DNA of 64,000 bases, taken from Actinoplanes sp. M2I2. Lineage in GTDB: Bacteria > Actinomycetota > Actinomycetes > Mycobacteriales > Micromonosporaceae. Numbering within the stretch: position 1 is the stretch's first letter; each line of letters starts with the position of its first letter. Under the pieces are notes generated by a model that saw nothing but the letters and a program-made list of their open reading frames with translations, was not told the origin of the DNA and made no database searches. The stretch covers positions 62,001 to 126,000 of the forward strand of contig NZ_JALPVJ010000016.1 in NCBI RefSeq assembly GCF_023544445.1, in the 5' to 3' direction. Below are positions 24,732-32,305 of this stretch, one piece after another. A program made the position numbers and the translations under genes.

Positions 24732-25238
24732 TCAGTTCACCAGTGGGCTGCGGCGTTCGAGGAGGGTCACGTCGCGCCAGCGGTTGGCTCGGGTGGCGTG
24801 CCGGGCTACGCGCTCGCGGACGCCTACGGTGCGGAAGCCGCACGATCGGTGCAGGGCCAGGCTGGCCGTGTTCTCCGGGAAGATGCCGGACTGGATCGTC
24901 CAGATGCCGGCCGCTTCGGTGGAGGCGATCAGGGCGTTCAGCAGGGTTCGGCCGATTCCGCGGCCCTGGGCGGCGGGGTCGACGTAGATCGAGTGTTCGA
25001 CCACGCCCGCGTAGACGGGACGGCTCGACACGGGGGTGACGGCGACCCAGCCGAGCACTTGTTCGTCGGCGTCGACCGCTACGAGTCGGTGCTCGTCGAG
25101 CCGGCCCGCGTCGAACGCCTCCCACGCGGGCGCGGCTGTCTCGAAGCTGGCGTTTCCGCCGTCGAGGCCGGCCTGATAGAGCGCGAGTACCGCCTCGGCA
25201 TCGGTGATCCGCATCGGACGAACAAGGGTGCTGCTCAT
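24732..25238 (-). CDS. GNAT N-acetyltransferase, phosphinothricin-acetyltransferase-like
   Basis: A 168-aa acetyl-CoA-dependent acetyltransferase. VRPMRITDAEAVLALYQ at the N-terminus, the SFET segment (about residue 33), VEHSIYVDPAAQGRGIG (acetyl-CoA pyrophosphate loop, about 85-101) and GIFPENTASLALHRSCGF (about 121) match the phosphinothricin/methionine-sulfoximine acetyltransferase subgroup. Natural substrates of such chromosomal copies are usually amino-acid analogues. GGGAG lies five bases before the ATG. Three copies of a 50-bp repeat lie directly upstream. Confidence 0.88.
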   Translation of the reverse strand: MSSTLVRPMRITDAEAVLALYQAGLDGGNASFETAAPAWEAFDAGRLDEHRLVAVDADEQVLGWVAVTPVSSRPVYAGVVEHSIYVDPAAQGRGIGRTLLNALIASTEAAGIWTIQSGIFPENTASLALHRSCGFRTVGVRERVARHATRANRWRDVTLLERRSPLVN

Positions 25239-25273
25239 GGAACTCCCGTCTGATCGACGACGGGCGCCCGCAA

Positions 25274-25422
25274 GTGAACGGGCGCTCTGCTGAGGGGGCG
25301 ACCGACGGCCGCGCCCACGAAAGGTGAACGGGCCCCCTGCTGAGGGGGCGACCGACGACCGCGCCCACGAAAGGTGAGCGGGCGCTCTGTGAGGCGGCGA
25401 CCGACGGCCGCGTCCATGGAAC
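25274..25422. repeat. 50-bp tandem repeat, three copies
   Basis: Units start at 25274, 25324 and 25374, each beginning GTGARCGGG and ending in a CCACGAAAG-like block. Copies 1 and 2 differ at only a few positions; copy 3 is shorter by about one base and more diverged. The array occupies most of the gap between the acetyltransferase start and the anti-sigma-like gene stop, so it sits in the upstream region of the acetyltransferase. There are no spacers between units, so it is not a CRISPR array. Confidence 0.9.
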
Positions 25423-25485
25423 ATGACGCCACACCGCACGCTTGGAGCGCCTCGGAAGCGGCGTCATACCCACCTCGACCGCGCT

Positions 25486-26370
25486 TCAGAACGCGGCGAC
25501 GTACAGCTCGGCCAGGCCGGGGGACGCCGCCTCGCCGCTGTAGCCGCAGATCAGCATCGCACCTTCGGCGGAGGCGACCAGGTAGTCCCGGCCGGCCTCG
25601 AACTTCCCGCTGCCCATCAGGGTCTCGGAGATGTCGCCGGTCTGGGCTACACGGACTTCGTCGGTGGGGGTGCCGCGGTAGACCTTGGTGACTTTGAGCG
25701 TCACCGCTTTGCCGTCGACGGCGGTGACGGTGCCGGCGAAGGCGAAGTCGGCCGCCTCCCTCAGGCGATCGGCGGACGGCTCGACGCACTTGGCGGCGAC
25801 ACCGGACGCAGTGATGTCGGTGACGGTGGGGCCGCCGGCCGTGGGAGCGCCGGACGTGGGAGCGCCGGACGTGGAAGCGTCGGACGTAGAAGTGGTGACG
25901 GTGGGGGCAGCCACGGGAGCTCCAGGATCGTTGTCGGGGCGCAGCAGGAACCACGTGCCGAGCGCGGCGATCAGCACCAGCGCGGCCGCAGCCGTCGCGA
26001 TCAGCGGAGCCGGACCGCGTCGAGCGAACCGGCGCGGGGCGGGCCGTAGCGGGGCGAACCGGCCGGAGGCGGACCGGCCCGAGGCGGACCGGCCCGAGGC
26101 GGACCGGCCCGAGGCGAACCGGCCCGAGGCGGACCGGCCCGAGGCGAACCGGCCCGAGGCGAACCGGCCCGAGGCGAACCGGCCCGAGGCGGACCGGCCC
26201 GAGGCGGACCGGCCTGGGGCGGAACGGGGCGGGGCGGAACGGTGTGGGGCGGTGGCCGGCGTGGTCATCGTGTTCTCCAGGAGTCGGGAAACCCGGTCGG
26301 GAGCCGGCGGCGGCAGGTCGGCGGCCGGGTCGGCCCGGCGCAGGCGTGCGCGCAGGTCGTCGTCCGTCAT
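25486..26370 (-). CDS. Anti-sigma-like membrane protein with pentapeptide repeat
   Basis: A 294-aa protein encoded directly after an ECF sigma factor with a four-base overlap. The N-terminal about 35 residues (DDLRARLRRADPAADL) are cytoplasmic and of the kind seen in sigma-associated membrane proteins. Then comes a run of about ten ASGRS/ASGRF pentapeptides (residues 52-105), a single membrane helix (about 122-142), an S/T/P-rich spacer and an extracytoplasmic domain with two Cys residues (KCVEPS and LICGYS) and about four predicted strands. By position and topology it probably controls the sigma factor. I do not see a ZAS zinc motif. The repeat is encoded by a 15-bp tandem array and could vary in length. 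Confidence 0.7.
   Translation of the reverse strand: MTDDDLRARLRRADPAADLPPPAPDRVSRLLENTMTTPATAPHRSAPPRSAPGRSASGRSASGRFASGRFASGRFASGRSASGRFASGRSASGRSASGRSASGRFAPLRPAPRRFARRGPAPLIATAAAALVLIAALGTWFLLRPDNDPGAPVAAPTVTTSTSDASTSGAPTSGAPTAGGPTVTDITASGVAAKCVEPSADRLREAADFAFAGTVTAVDGKAVTLKVTKVYRGTPTDEVRVAQTGDISETLMGSGKFEAGRDYLVASAEGAMLICGYSGEAASPGLAELYVAAF
26066..26215. repeat. 15-bp in-frame tandem repeat within anti-sigma-like gene
   Basis: Ten consecutive 15-bp units of GAGGCGRACCGGCCC run from 26066 to 26215, with degenerate half-units on both sides. Only one position (G or A) varies between most copies, which on the minus strand switches the encoded residue between Ser and Phe. The unit is a multiple of three, so gain or loss of copies keeps the frame. 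Confidence 0.95.
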
Positions 26371-26903
26371 GGCCGGCTCCCTTCTGTCGACTCCTCATGT
26401 CCGGCGGCGGCGGCGGTCTTTCGCAACTCGTGGCGCAGTTTCTGCTTGGCCCGGTGCAGGCGGATGCTGACCGCGTTCGCGCTGATGCCCAGCACGGTGG
26501 CGATCTGCGACGGGGTCAGCTCCTCCCAGGCCCACAGCCGCACCAGTTCCGCGTCCGCGGGGCGCAGCGCTCGCAACGCCGACGCCAGGTCCTCGTCCGG
26601 CAGGTCCGGCGCGGGCACGACGGTCGGCGGGCCGAACTGCCGCATCCGGGTGAGCAGCCGGCCCTGCCTGCGGTGGGAGCGCTCGGCATTGGCCAGGCAG
26701 AGGCGCGCCACCCCGTACGCCCAGGGCAGCACGTCGCCCGCGAAGGCCTCGTCGAAGCGGCGCCAGCAGACCAGCAGCGTCTCCTGGAGCACGTCGTCGG
26801 CGGTGGCCGGGTCGGTACGCCGGGCCAGGTAGCGGCGCACGGCGGCGATCACCGCGGGCGCGACCGTCTCGAACCGCTGCCGGCGATCGTCAGGGTTCAC
26901 CAT
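26367..26903 (-). CDS. ECF-family RNA polymerase sigma factor
   Basis: A 178-aa sigma-70 family protein with only regions 2 and 4. Region 2 spans about residues 18-60 (RRTDPATADDVLQETLLVCW is the sigma2 core) and region 4 about 110-160 (LRPADAELVRLWAWEELTPS, then IATVLGISANAVSIRLHRAK as the helix-turn-helix). A 4-bp overlap links it to the downstream membrane protein, its probable anti-sigma factor. The sequence GGACATAACCC just upstream of the ATG leaves little room for a leader. Regulon and signal unknown. Confidence 0.93.
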   Translation of the reverse strand: MVNPDDRRQRFETVAPAVIAAVRRYLARRTDPATADDVLQETLLVCWRRFDEAFAGDVLPWAYGVARLCLANAERSHRRQGRLLTRMRQFGPPTVVPAPDLPDEDLASALRALRPADAELVRLWAWEELTPSQIATVLGISANAVSIRLHRAKQKLRHELRKTAAAAGHEESTEGSRP

Positions 26904-26932
26904 GGGTTATGTCCGGCTCGCGGCCGGGTCTT

Positions 26933-27793
26933 TCACCGCCACCCGCGCAGCACACGTTTGCGCACGAGGGGCGGCACCACCCACGAGTAGACGCAGAACG
27001 CGAGCCAGGCGAAACCCAGCAGACCGGCCAGGACGGGCAGCCCGGCGGCGCGCAGCCCGATGACCAGGAGGACCGCCGTCAGCCAGGTCTTCACCGCGCC
27101 GAAGCGCAGGATGGGCCGCAGCGGCAGCATCAGCGGATGGCGGGCCACGCGCAACTCCATCGCGGACTCGGCGAAGACCTGCTCGGTCGGGCGCGCCGCC
27201 GCGGCCTGGCGGAAACCCTCGTACGCGGCGTCGACCTGTCCCCGGGCCGCGCTGGTGCCGCCGAGCAGCGCGTGCGCGACCGGGTTCTCCGGGTGGACGC
27301 CGACGAACTCCCGGCTGATCCGCTGAGCCTCACGGTTGTCGCCGCGCGCGTGGGCCAGCTGGATGCGCGTCGCGTAGACCACCGGGGCCTGCGGGGCCCG
27401 GGCGGCGGCCAGCTCCACCAGCTTGCCGGCCTTGTCGAGCTGGCCGTCGGAGGCGCACAGGTCCGCGTACGCGCAGAGCAGATCGACGTCGTTGGGAGCC
27501 AGCGCCAGCCCGTCCAGAAAGACCCGCTCGGCCACCTGGTCGCGACCCGCCTCGTGCTCGGAGCGGCCCAGCCACAAGAGCAGGTCAGGGTCGGGCCCGT
27601 TGGCGCCCAGCCCGGCCCGGGCGGCGTCGCCCACCTCGGCCCAGCGATCGAGCTGGCTCAGGGCGGCACACCGCAACTGCATCGCGTACGAGCCGGTGAC
27701 CTCGTTGGCGGGCAGCGCCGACAGCTCGCTGAGGGCCTGCTCGGGGCGACCGGTCGCCAGCAGCGCCTGCGCGTGGTGCAGGGCCGCGTTCAT
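26933..27793 (-). CDS. TPR-like membrane protein
   Basis: A 286-aa protein built of helical repeats for the first about 205 residues: HHAQALLATGRPEQAL, WLGRSEHEAGRDQVAE, YADLCASDGQLDKAG and LLGGTSAARGQVDAAYEG are spaced as tetratricopeptide-like units. Two hydrophobic segments follow near the C-terminus (about residues 228-275) and a basic tail RKRVLRGWR. It probably presents a TPR scaffold on the cytoplasmic face of the membrane. I used the ATG at 27793; an in-frame GTG at 27826 would add 11 residues. A short membrane-protein gene lies upstream on the same strand across a repeat-filled gap. Function unknown. Confidence 0.65.
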   Translation of the reverse strand: MNAALHHAQALLATGRPEQALSELSALPANEVTGSYAMQLRCAALSQLDRWAEVGDAARAGLGANGPDPDLLLWLGRSEHEAGRDQVAERVFLDGLALAPNDVDLLCAYADLCASDGQLDKAGKLVELAAARAPQAPVVYATRIQLAHARGDNREAQRISREFVGVHPENPVAHALLGGTSAARGQVDAAYEGFRQAAAARPTEQVFAESAMELRVARHPLMLPLRPILRFGAVKTWLTAVLLVIGLRAAGLPVLAGLLGFAWLAFCVYSWVVPPLVRKRVLRGWR

Positions 27794-27855
27794 CGGGCCG
27801 GCACCGGACAGGCCGCGGCGGCGCACCGGGCCGCGCGCTGGTCAGCCGCCTGTGG

Positions 27856-27927
27856 CCGGGTCCGGTCCTGTCGCCGGGTCCGGGCCTGTCGCCGGGTCCG
27901 GGCCTGTCGCCGGACGCGGTCCTGTCG
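27856..27927. repeat. 18-bp tandem repeat, four copies
   Basis: Four units of CCGGGTCCGGKCCTGTCG; the middle two are identical and the last has three changes. The array fills the space between two same-strand genes and ends five bases before the stop codon of the upstream one. Confidence 0.9.
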
Positions 27928-27932
27928 CCGGC

Positions 27933-28364
27933 TCATCGGACCAGCACCAGCAGCAGGACGGCTTCGAGCAGGCCGCAGCCGATCGCCGCCGCGAAACCGG
28001 GGCCGATCAGGCGGGCCGGCCCGTGGCCGCGCAGGGCGGCGAGGCGGAACGGGCCGCGTTGCAGGGCGAGCACGACCAGCCACACCAGCAGGCCGGTGGC
28101 GGTGCCGGCCAGCCGTACGGGGGACGAGCCGTCGGAGAAGGCGCCCACCACCACCCGCGCGCCGAAGCCGGCCAGCCCGGCGACCGCGATGAGCAGCAGC
28201 CGGCTCGTCGGCAGGGCGAGCCGGCGACCGTTGAGAACGCCGAGCGTCGCGGCGGCGAGCGGGCCACCGAAGAAGGCGGGATAGACGATCGACTCGGGGC
28301 GCCACGGCGGTCGGCCCGGCGCCCGCTGCTCGCGGATCGTCGGACTGAACAGGTCGTCGTGCAT
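27933..28364 (-). CDS. Hypothetical polytopic membrane protein
   Basis: A 143-aa protein with four hydrophobic segments (about residues 33-50, 58-79, 86-104 and 120-142) after a charged N-terminus containing PTIREQRAPGRPPW. No named family recognised. The ATG at 28364 follows GGGGAG. The TPR-like gene follows on the same strand after an 18-bp repeat array, so the two may be co-transcribed. Confidence 0.6.
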   Translation of the reverse strand: MHDDLFSPTIREQRAPGRPPWRPESIVYPAFFGGPLAAATLGVLNGRRLALPTSRLLLIAVAGLAGFGARVVVGAFSDGSSPVRLAGTATGLLVWLVVLALQRGPFRLAALRGHGPARLIGPGFAAAIGCGLLEAVLLLVLVR

Positions 28365-28488
28365 GGTCTCCCCGCTTCCGATCACCGCACGCCGGCCGGG
28401 CGCGGCGCGCGGGCCAGCTTATCGGGGCCGGACACCTCCCCCGAGGCGGCGTCACCCCCGGCCGGACCTGGACTCAGCGCGCGGGTCC

Positions 28489-28686
28489 TCACGCGGACGC
28501 GGCGTCGCGAGCAGTGCGAGCGGCGATGCGGGCCACCTCGTCCACCGTGAGCGCGATGATCGGCTCCTCGGGGCCGCCGGCCGCGAGGCCGCGCTCGACG
28601 TGCCGCAGGTGGTGATCGGTGGCGACGCGCTGGTCGAGCGCCTCGTTGAGCGCATCGGCGATCCGCTGGGCGAGTTCGGTCATCAT
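28489..28686 (-). CDS. Small hypothetical protein
   Basis: A 65-aa soluble, mostly helical product (MMTELAQRIADALNEALDQR at the start; repeated Ala and acidic residues at the end) with good host codon bias. There are two tandem ATGs at 28686 and 28683. No family recognised. It is isolated, with about 200 bp upstream that I cannot assign. Confidence 0.5.
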   Translation of the reverse strand: MMTELAQRIADALNEALDQRVATDHHLRHVERGLAAGGPEEPIIALTVDEVARIAARTARDAASA

Positions 28687-28895
28687 GAGCGCCACGGTAG
28701 GCCATCACCGGGCCGGCCGATCCGCCATCGCCCGCGCTCTCTTGCCGAGCCGGAGATGCTGGTCGGCCACGACGACGACCTTCGCCTCCGTTGCGGCTCA
28801 CCGAGTCGGGCTGCGGCGACGACGGCAGGCCAGAGCACGTGATCCCCGTTTCGTGGTGGGTCCTCGCTCAGGCGAGAGCATTCGTGGTGTGTGGC

Positions 28896-29747
28896 TCAGC
28901 CGAGAGCCAGGGTGGCCACGGCGAGGAGGCAGATCCCGATACCCGTCCGTTGTGCGGTGCCGATCCGCTCTCCGAGTACGCCGGCGGCGAGCAGAACGGT
29001 GACGGCCGGATAGAGGGAGGCAAGGACGGCGGCGATGGCGAGGCTGGTCGTTCCAGTGGCGAGAATGAAGGCGAGGGTGCCGGAGGCGCCGAGCACGCCG
29101 GAGGCGCCGCCCCAGCCGGCCACGCCGGCGCCCATGCCGCGGCGGGGGCGCCATGGCTGTCGGAGGCCGGCGGCGGCGACCATGGTCAGGATCGCGCCGA
29201 CCAGTTGGTTGGCGGCGAGCGGCAGCATACCGGCGTCCGCGGAGATCTGGGCGAGGGCGACGAACAGGACCCCGAAGCCGACGCCCGCGATGGCTCCGTC
29301 GAGGAGCGCTTCGCGGGTACCGGCCGGCCGATCCGACGTGGTGTCCCGGGAGACCAACCAGATCCCTGGAAGCGCGGCGAGCACACCGACCCCCGCCAGC
29401 CAGCCGGGACGGTCACCGAGGGCCACACCCACCAGCACGGGCAGGACCGCGGCGCCGACGGCCGAGATCGGCGCCACGAGGCCCATCCGGCCACGGGCGA
29501 GCCCGCGGAACAGGAAGATGCTGCCGGTCGCCGAGCCGACTCCGGCCAGGAGCGCCCAGGCGAAGTCGCCCGGGGCGGGGTTGCCCGGCCGCATCAGGCC
29601 GGCCAGGAGCATGACGAGCGCGCCGGCGGCCTGCCCGACCAGAACGATCTGCCAGGAGGAGTGCCGGCGCGACCCGACACCGCCGAGGAGGTCCGCGGCG
29701 CCGTAGGCGAGAGCCGACGAGAGCGCGAGAAGGATACCGAGTGTCAT
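28896..29747 (-). CDS. EamA-family (DMT) transporter
   Basis: A 283-aa integral membrane protein with ten predicted helices in two homologous halves, as in drug/metabolite transporters. The first half starts MTLGILLALSSALAYGAAD and the second includes LFVALAQISADAGMLPLAANQLVGA; the end LASLYPAVTVLLAAGVLGERI is the characteristic EamA signature. Such proteins export amino acids or small metabolites. It is divergently paired with a MocR-type regulator at 29831 with only 83 bp between starts, a common arrangement, so the regulator very probably controls it. Confidence 0.88.
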   Translation of the reverse strand: MTLGILLALSSALAYGAADLLGGVGSRRHSSWQIVLVGQAAGALVMLLAGLMRPGNPAPGDFAWALLAGVGSATGSIFLFRGLARGRMGLVAPISAVGAAVLPVLVGVALGDRPGWLAGVGVLAALPGIWLVSRDTTSDRPAGTREALLDGAIAGVGFGVLFVALAQISADAGMLPLAANQLVGAILTMVAAAGLRQPWRPRRGMGAGVAGWGGASGVLGASGTLAFILATGTTSLAIAAVLASLYPAVTVLLAAGVLGERIGTAQRTGIGICLLAVATLALG

Positions 29748-29770
29748 GGCATTCAGCCTGCTGGTGATGC

Positions 29771-29826
29771 GGTCCAGTATGAAGGTCCACTCGTGGACCT
29801 GTGGAGTGGGCCATTTGGTGTACTGG
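29771..29826. promoter_or_regulatory. MocR operator candidate: palindrome plus direct repeat
   Basis: AGGTCCAC-TC-GTGGACCT (29783-29800) is a perfect inverted repeat. GGTCCA also occurs at 29771, 13 bp upstream of its copy in the palindrome, and CCAGTA/TACTGG form an outer inverted pair. All lie in the 83-bp space between the EamA and MocR starts. MocR regulators often bind such direct/inverted combinations. Confidence 0.6.
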
Positions 29827-29830
29827 TGGC

Positions 29831-31282
29831 ATGACGGTGGACTGGGCCCGCGGTGGCCCCGACTTTCTGGTGGCGCTGGACCGCGACGCCGGTCCGCTCG
29901 GTTTCCAGCTCCAGGACCAGTTGCGGGCGGCGATCCGCGATCGACGGCTGGGCGCCGGCGAGCGCTTGCCGTCGACCCGGCGACTGGCCGAGCTGCTCGG
30001 CGTGTCCCGCGGCACGGTCGTCGAGGCCTACGAGCAGTTGCTGGCCGAGGGCTACGTGGAGTCCGCGGTCGGCTCCGGGACCCGGGTGGCCGCCCTGTCG
30101 TCCACTCCGCCGGAGGCCGGGCCGGCCCGGCGAGGGCTCGGCGTCCCCCCGGCCTCGCCCCCGTCGGTCCGCCGGGTCGAGGTCGACTTCGAGTACGGCA
30201 TTCCCGATCTGGGCTCGGTGCCGTTGACCGACTGGAGTTGGGCGGTGTCGGAGGCGACGCGGACCCTGCCGACCGCCGAGCTGGGTGACGAGGACCCGGC
30301 CGGTTCGCGGCACCTGCGAGAGGTTGTCACCGCCTACCACCGTCGCGTCCGGTCGGGCTGCGCGGTCGCCGAGGACGCCGTCGTCGTCTCCGGCTTCCGG
30401 CAGGGACTGACGTTCGCCCTCGCGACGCTGGCACAGCACGGCATCGAGCGCATCGCGCTGGAGGATCCCGGTCCCCGGGAGCACGACGTCATCGCCCTCC
30501 GCGCCGGCCTGGACCCCGTGCCGGTTCCCGTCGACGACCACGGCCTGGACGTGGGCCGCCTGCGCGCGACCGGGGCCCGGGCGGTGTTGCTGACACCGGC
30601 CCACCAGTGCCCCACCGGCGTCGTGCTCGGCCCGTCCCGGCGACGCGACCTGGCGGCCTGGGCGGACGAGGTCGACGGGGTCATCCTCGAGGACGACTAC
30701 GACGCCGAGTTCCGATACGACCGCCAGCCGGTCGGCTCCATCCAGGGCCTCAACCCGGACCGGGTGATCGCTCTGGGATCGGTCAGCAAGACGCTCGCAC
30801 CCGCGATCCGGCTGGGCTGGGTGCTCGCGCCCGCTCGGTTCGTGGCCGGGATCGTCGAGGAGAAGCGGCTCAGCAGTCGCGGCGCCCCCGGCCTGGACCA
30901 GGAAGCGCTCGCGCTGCTCATGGAGACGGGCCGCTTCGACCGCCACCTGCGGCGCGTGCGGGAGGTCTACCACGCCCGCCGGGACGTGCTGGCCGCCGAA
31001 GCCGAACTCGCCTTCGGGCCCGGGCGACTGCACGGGCTGGCGGCCGGCTGCCACGCCCAGCTGCGCCTGCCCGACGAGACCTCCGAACCCGCGGTCGTGG
31101 CGACCGCGGCAGCCATGGGCGTCCGAGTCAACGGGCTGGCCCATTACCGGTTCGCGCCGGCGGGCGCGGCCGAGCCGCGCCCGCCCGCTCTCGTCCTCGG
31201 CTTCGGCAACATCAGCGAACTCCAGATCCGCCGCGGCATCCGCACCCTCGCCGAAGCCGTCCGGCACACGTGCCCCGGCTGA
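29831..31282 (+). CDS. MocR-family regulator (GntR helix-turn-helix fused to aminotransferase fold)
   Basis: A 483-aa protein. The N-terminal winged helix contains LGAGERLPSTRRLAELLGVSRGTVVEAY in two adjoining blocks (about residues 40-68). The C-terminal 360 residues have a fold-type I PLP-dependent aminotransferase domain with TPAHQCPTG (about 257), LEDDYDAEFRYD (about 290) and the PLP-binding Lys in GSVSKTLAPAIRLGW (about 320). These proteins are regulators that sense PLP or an amino compound rather than enzymes. The ATG at 29831 was chosen over one ten codons upstream, which lies in the operator region. It is divergent from an EamA exporter. Confidence 0.92.
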   Translation: MTVDWARGGPDFLVALDRDAGPLGFQLQDQLRAAIRDRRLGAGERLPSTRRLAELLGVSRGTVVEAYEQLLAEGYVESAVGSGTRVAALSSTPPEAGPARRGLGVPPASPPSVRRVEVDFEYGIPDLGSVPLTDWSWAVSEATRTLPTAELGDEDPAGSRHLREVVTAYHRRVRSGCAVAEDAVVVSGFRQGLTFALATLAQHGIERIALEDPGPREHDVIALRAGLDPVPVPVDDHGLDVGRLRATGARAVLLTPAHQCPTGVVLGPSRRRDLAAWADEVDGVILEDDYDAEFRYDRQPVGSIQGLNPDRVIALGSVSKTLAPAIRLGWVLAPARFVAGIVEEKRLSSRGAPGLDQEALALLMETGRFDRHLRRVREVYHARRDVLAAEAELAFGPGRLHGLAAGCHAQLRLPDETSEPAVVATAAAMGVRVNGLAHYRFAPAGAAEPRPPALVLGFGNISELQIRRGIRTLAEAVRHTCPG

Positions 31283-31293
31283 CTCCCGGACGA

Positions 31294-31866
31294 TCAGGCC
31301 GACGCGGCGAAGACCCGGTCGAGCTGGCGGTCGATCAGGTCGACGGCACGCTCCGCGGTCATCTGCCCGAGCAGCACCTGGCCCTGCAGGCCCGCCGCCC
31401 CGGCGAGCAGGAAGTCGGCCTCGTCGCGCCGGTCCTCCGGCAGCAGCAGGGCGATCAGGCCCTCCAGCTCCGGGGGCGTGTCCCGGATCCGCTCCCGCAA
31501 CGTGTCGTCTCCCAGGAAGCGGACGAAGTACGCGGCGTGCACCAGCTGGCGGCGCCGGCGGCTCTCGTCCAGCGGCAGGAACTCGAGCAGGACGCTGCGC
31601 AGGATCTGGCGCGGCGTGGGGGCGGGACCCAGCGCGGCGACCCGTTCCTGGGCCTCGGCCTCGCCCTCCTTGTTGAGCAGGTCGAGCGCGCCCAGCAGCA
31701 GGTCGTCGCGGCTGCCGAAGTAGTACTGGAGCTGCCGCGCGGGCACTCCGGCCTCGGCGGCGACCCGCCGGATCGTCGCGTCCTCGAGCCCGCCGACGGC
31801 GGCGATCCGCCACACCGCGGCCGCGATGTGCCGCCGCCGCTCGTCGTGGTCGACCTGCCGGGGCAT
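31294..31866 (-). CDS. TetR-family transcriptional regulator
   Basis: A 190-aa regulator. The N-terminal helix-turn-helix is GLEDATIRRVAAEAGVPARQLQYYFGSRDDLL in adjoining blocks (about residues 25-57), followed by a ligand-binding helical domain. GGAGG lies just before the ATG at 31866. Two copies of the palindrome TGGTACGnnCGTACCA lie between it and a divergent small membrane-protein gene, so it is probably autoregulated and represses that gene. Ligand unknown. Confidence 0.93.
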   Translation of the reverse strand: MPRQVDHDERRRHIAAAVWRIAAVGGLEDATIRRVAAEAGVPARQLQYYFGSRDDLLLGALDLLNKEGEAEAQERVAALGPAPTPRQILRSVLLEFLPLDESRRRRQLVHAAYFVRFLGDDTLRERIRDTPPELEGLIALLLPEDRRDEADFLLAGAAGLQGQVLLGQMTAERAVDLIDRQLDRVFAASA

Positions 31867-31879
31867 CCGGCCTCCGTTC

Positions 31880-31921
31880 TGGTACGCACGTACCACTACG
31901 TGTTATGGTACGGACGTACCA
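31880..31921. promoter_or_regulatory. Two TetR operator palindromes
   Basis: TGGTACGCACGTACCA at 31880-31895 and TGGTACGGACGTACCA at 31906-31921 differ only at one central base and are centred 26 bp apart. Each is a 7-bp perfect inverted repeat around two bases. They cover the whole divergent promoter region of the TetR gene and the small membrane-protein gene. Confidence 0.85.
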
Positions 31922-31942
31922 GGATAGCGGGGAGGGTTGGGC

Positions 31943-32146
31943 ATGCGGACAGTCATGCTGGTCATCGGAATGATCCTGCTGGTCGTCGGGGCGCAGGGCG
32001 CCATCCGCCAGCTCGTCGACCACGACAACGCCGGACTCCTGAGCTGGCTGCCAGGCGGCTTCGGCGTCCAGCTGGCCGGGCACGTGGTGCTGGCCCTGGC
32101 CGGCGTGCTCCTGGCCGGCTGGGGCAGCCGCCGCACCACCACCTGA
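31943..32146 (+). CDS. Small membrane protein in TetR-controlled unit
   Basis: A 67-aa protein with two hydrophobic helices (about residues 3-20 and 42-60) separated by a short polar loop with AIRQLVDHDNAG. GGAGGG six bases upstream supports the ATG at 31943. It is divergent from a TetR gene with a double operator between them, so expression is probably induced by the TetR ligand. Its 3' end, including the stop codon, lies inside a 43-bp tandem duplication. Function unknown. Confidence 0.7.
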   Translation: MRTVMLVIGMILLVVGAQGAIRQLVDHDNAGLLSWLPGGFGVQLAGHVVLALAGVLLAGWGSRRTTT

Positions 32147-32198
32147 ACCGGCAGCGGCCGGCTGGGGCAGCCGCCGCACCACCACCTGAACCGGCAGC
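32113..32198. repeat. 43-bp tandem duplication over the end of the small membrane gene
   Basis: Bases 32113-32155 are repeated exactly at 32156-32198, and a third copy begins at 32199 but breaks off after about seven bases. The first copy contains the last codons and the stop codon of the 31943 gene. Confidence 0.95.
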
Positions 32199-32215
32199 GG
32201 CCGGCGGCGAAACGG

Positions 32216-32251
32216 CAGTGGCCGCGCCGACGGTTGTCGGCGCGGCCACTG
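32216..32251. terminator. 16-bp perfect hairpin between convergent genes
   Basis: Bases 32216-32231 and 32236-32251 are exact reverse complements (CAGTGGCCGCGCCGAC) with a GGTT loop. It lies between the stop of the small membrane gene and the stop of the TauE/SafE gene, and it could end transcription from both sides. No T-tract. Confidence 0.8.
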
Positions 32252-32305
32252 GGGCGTATCTGGTGGATCACGCGGGAGCGAGGCGCGGTCCAGGGTCGGG
32301 TGGGG

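Noticed and set aside
25274..25422. Possible CRISPR array (regular 50-bp units)
   Set aside because: The units are contiguous with no spacers and no cas genes are near; it is a tandem repeat.
29753..32185. 810-codon minus-strand ORF over the MocR gene
   Set aside because: The true genes here are MocR (plus) and TetR (minus, another frame) with clear domains.
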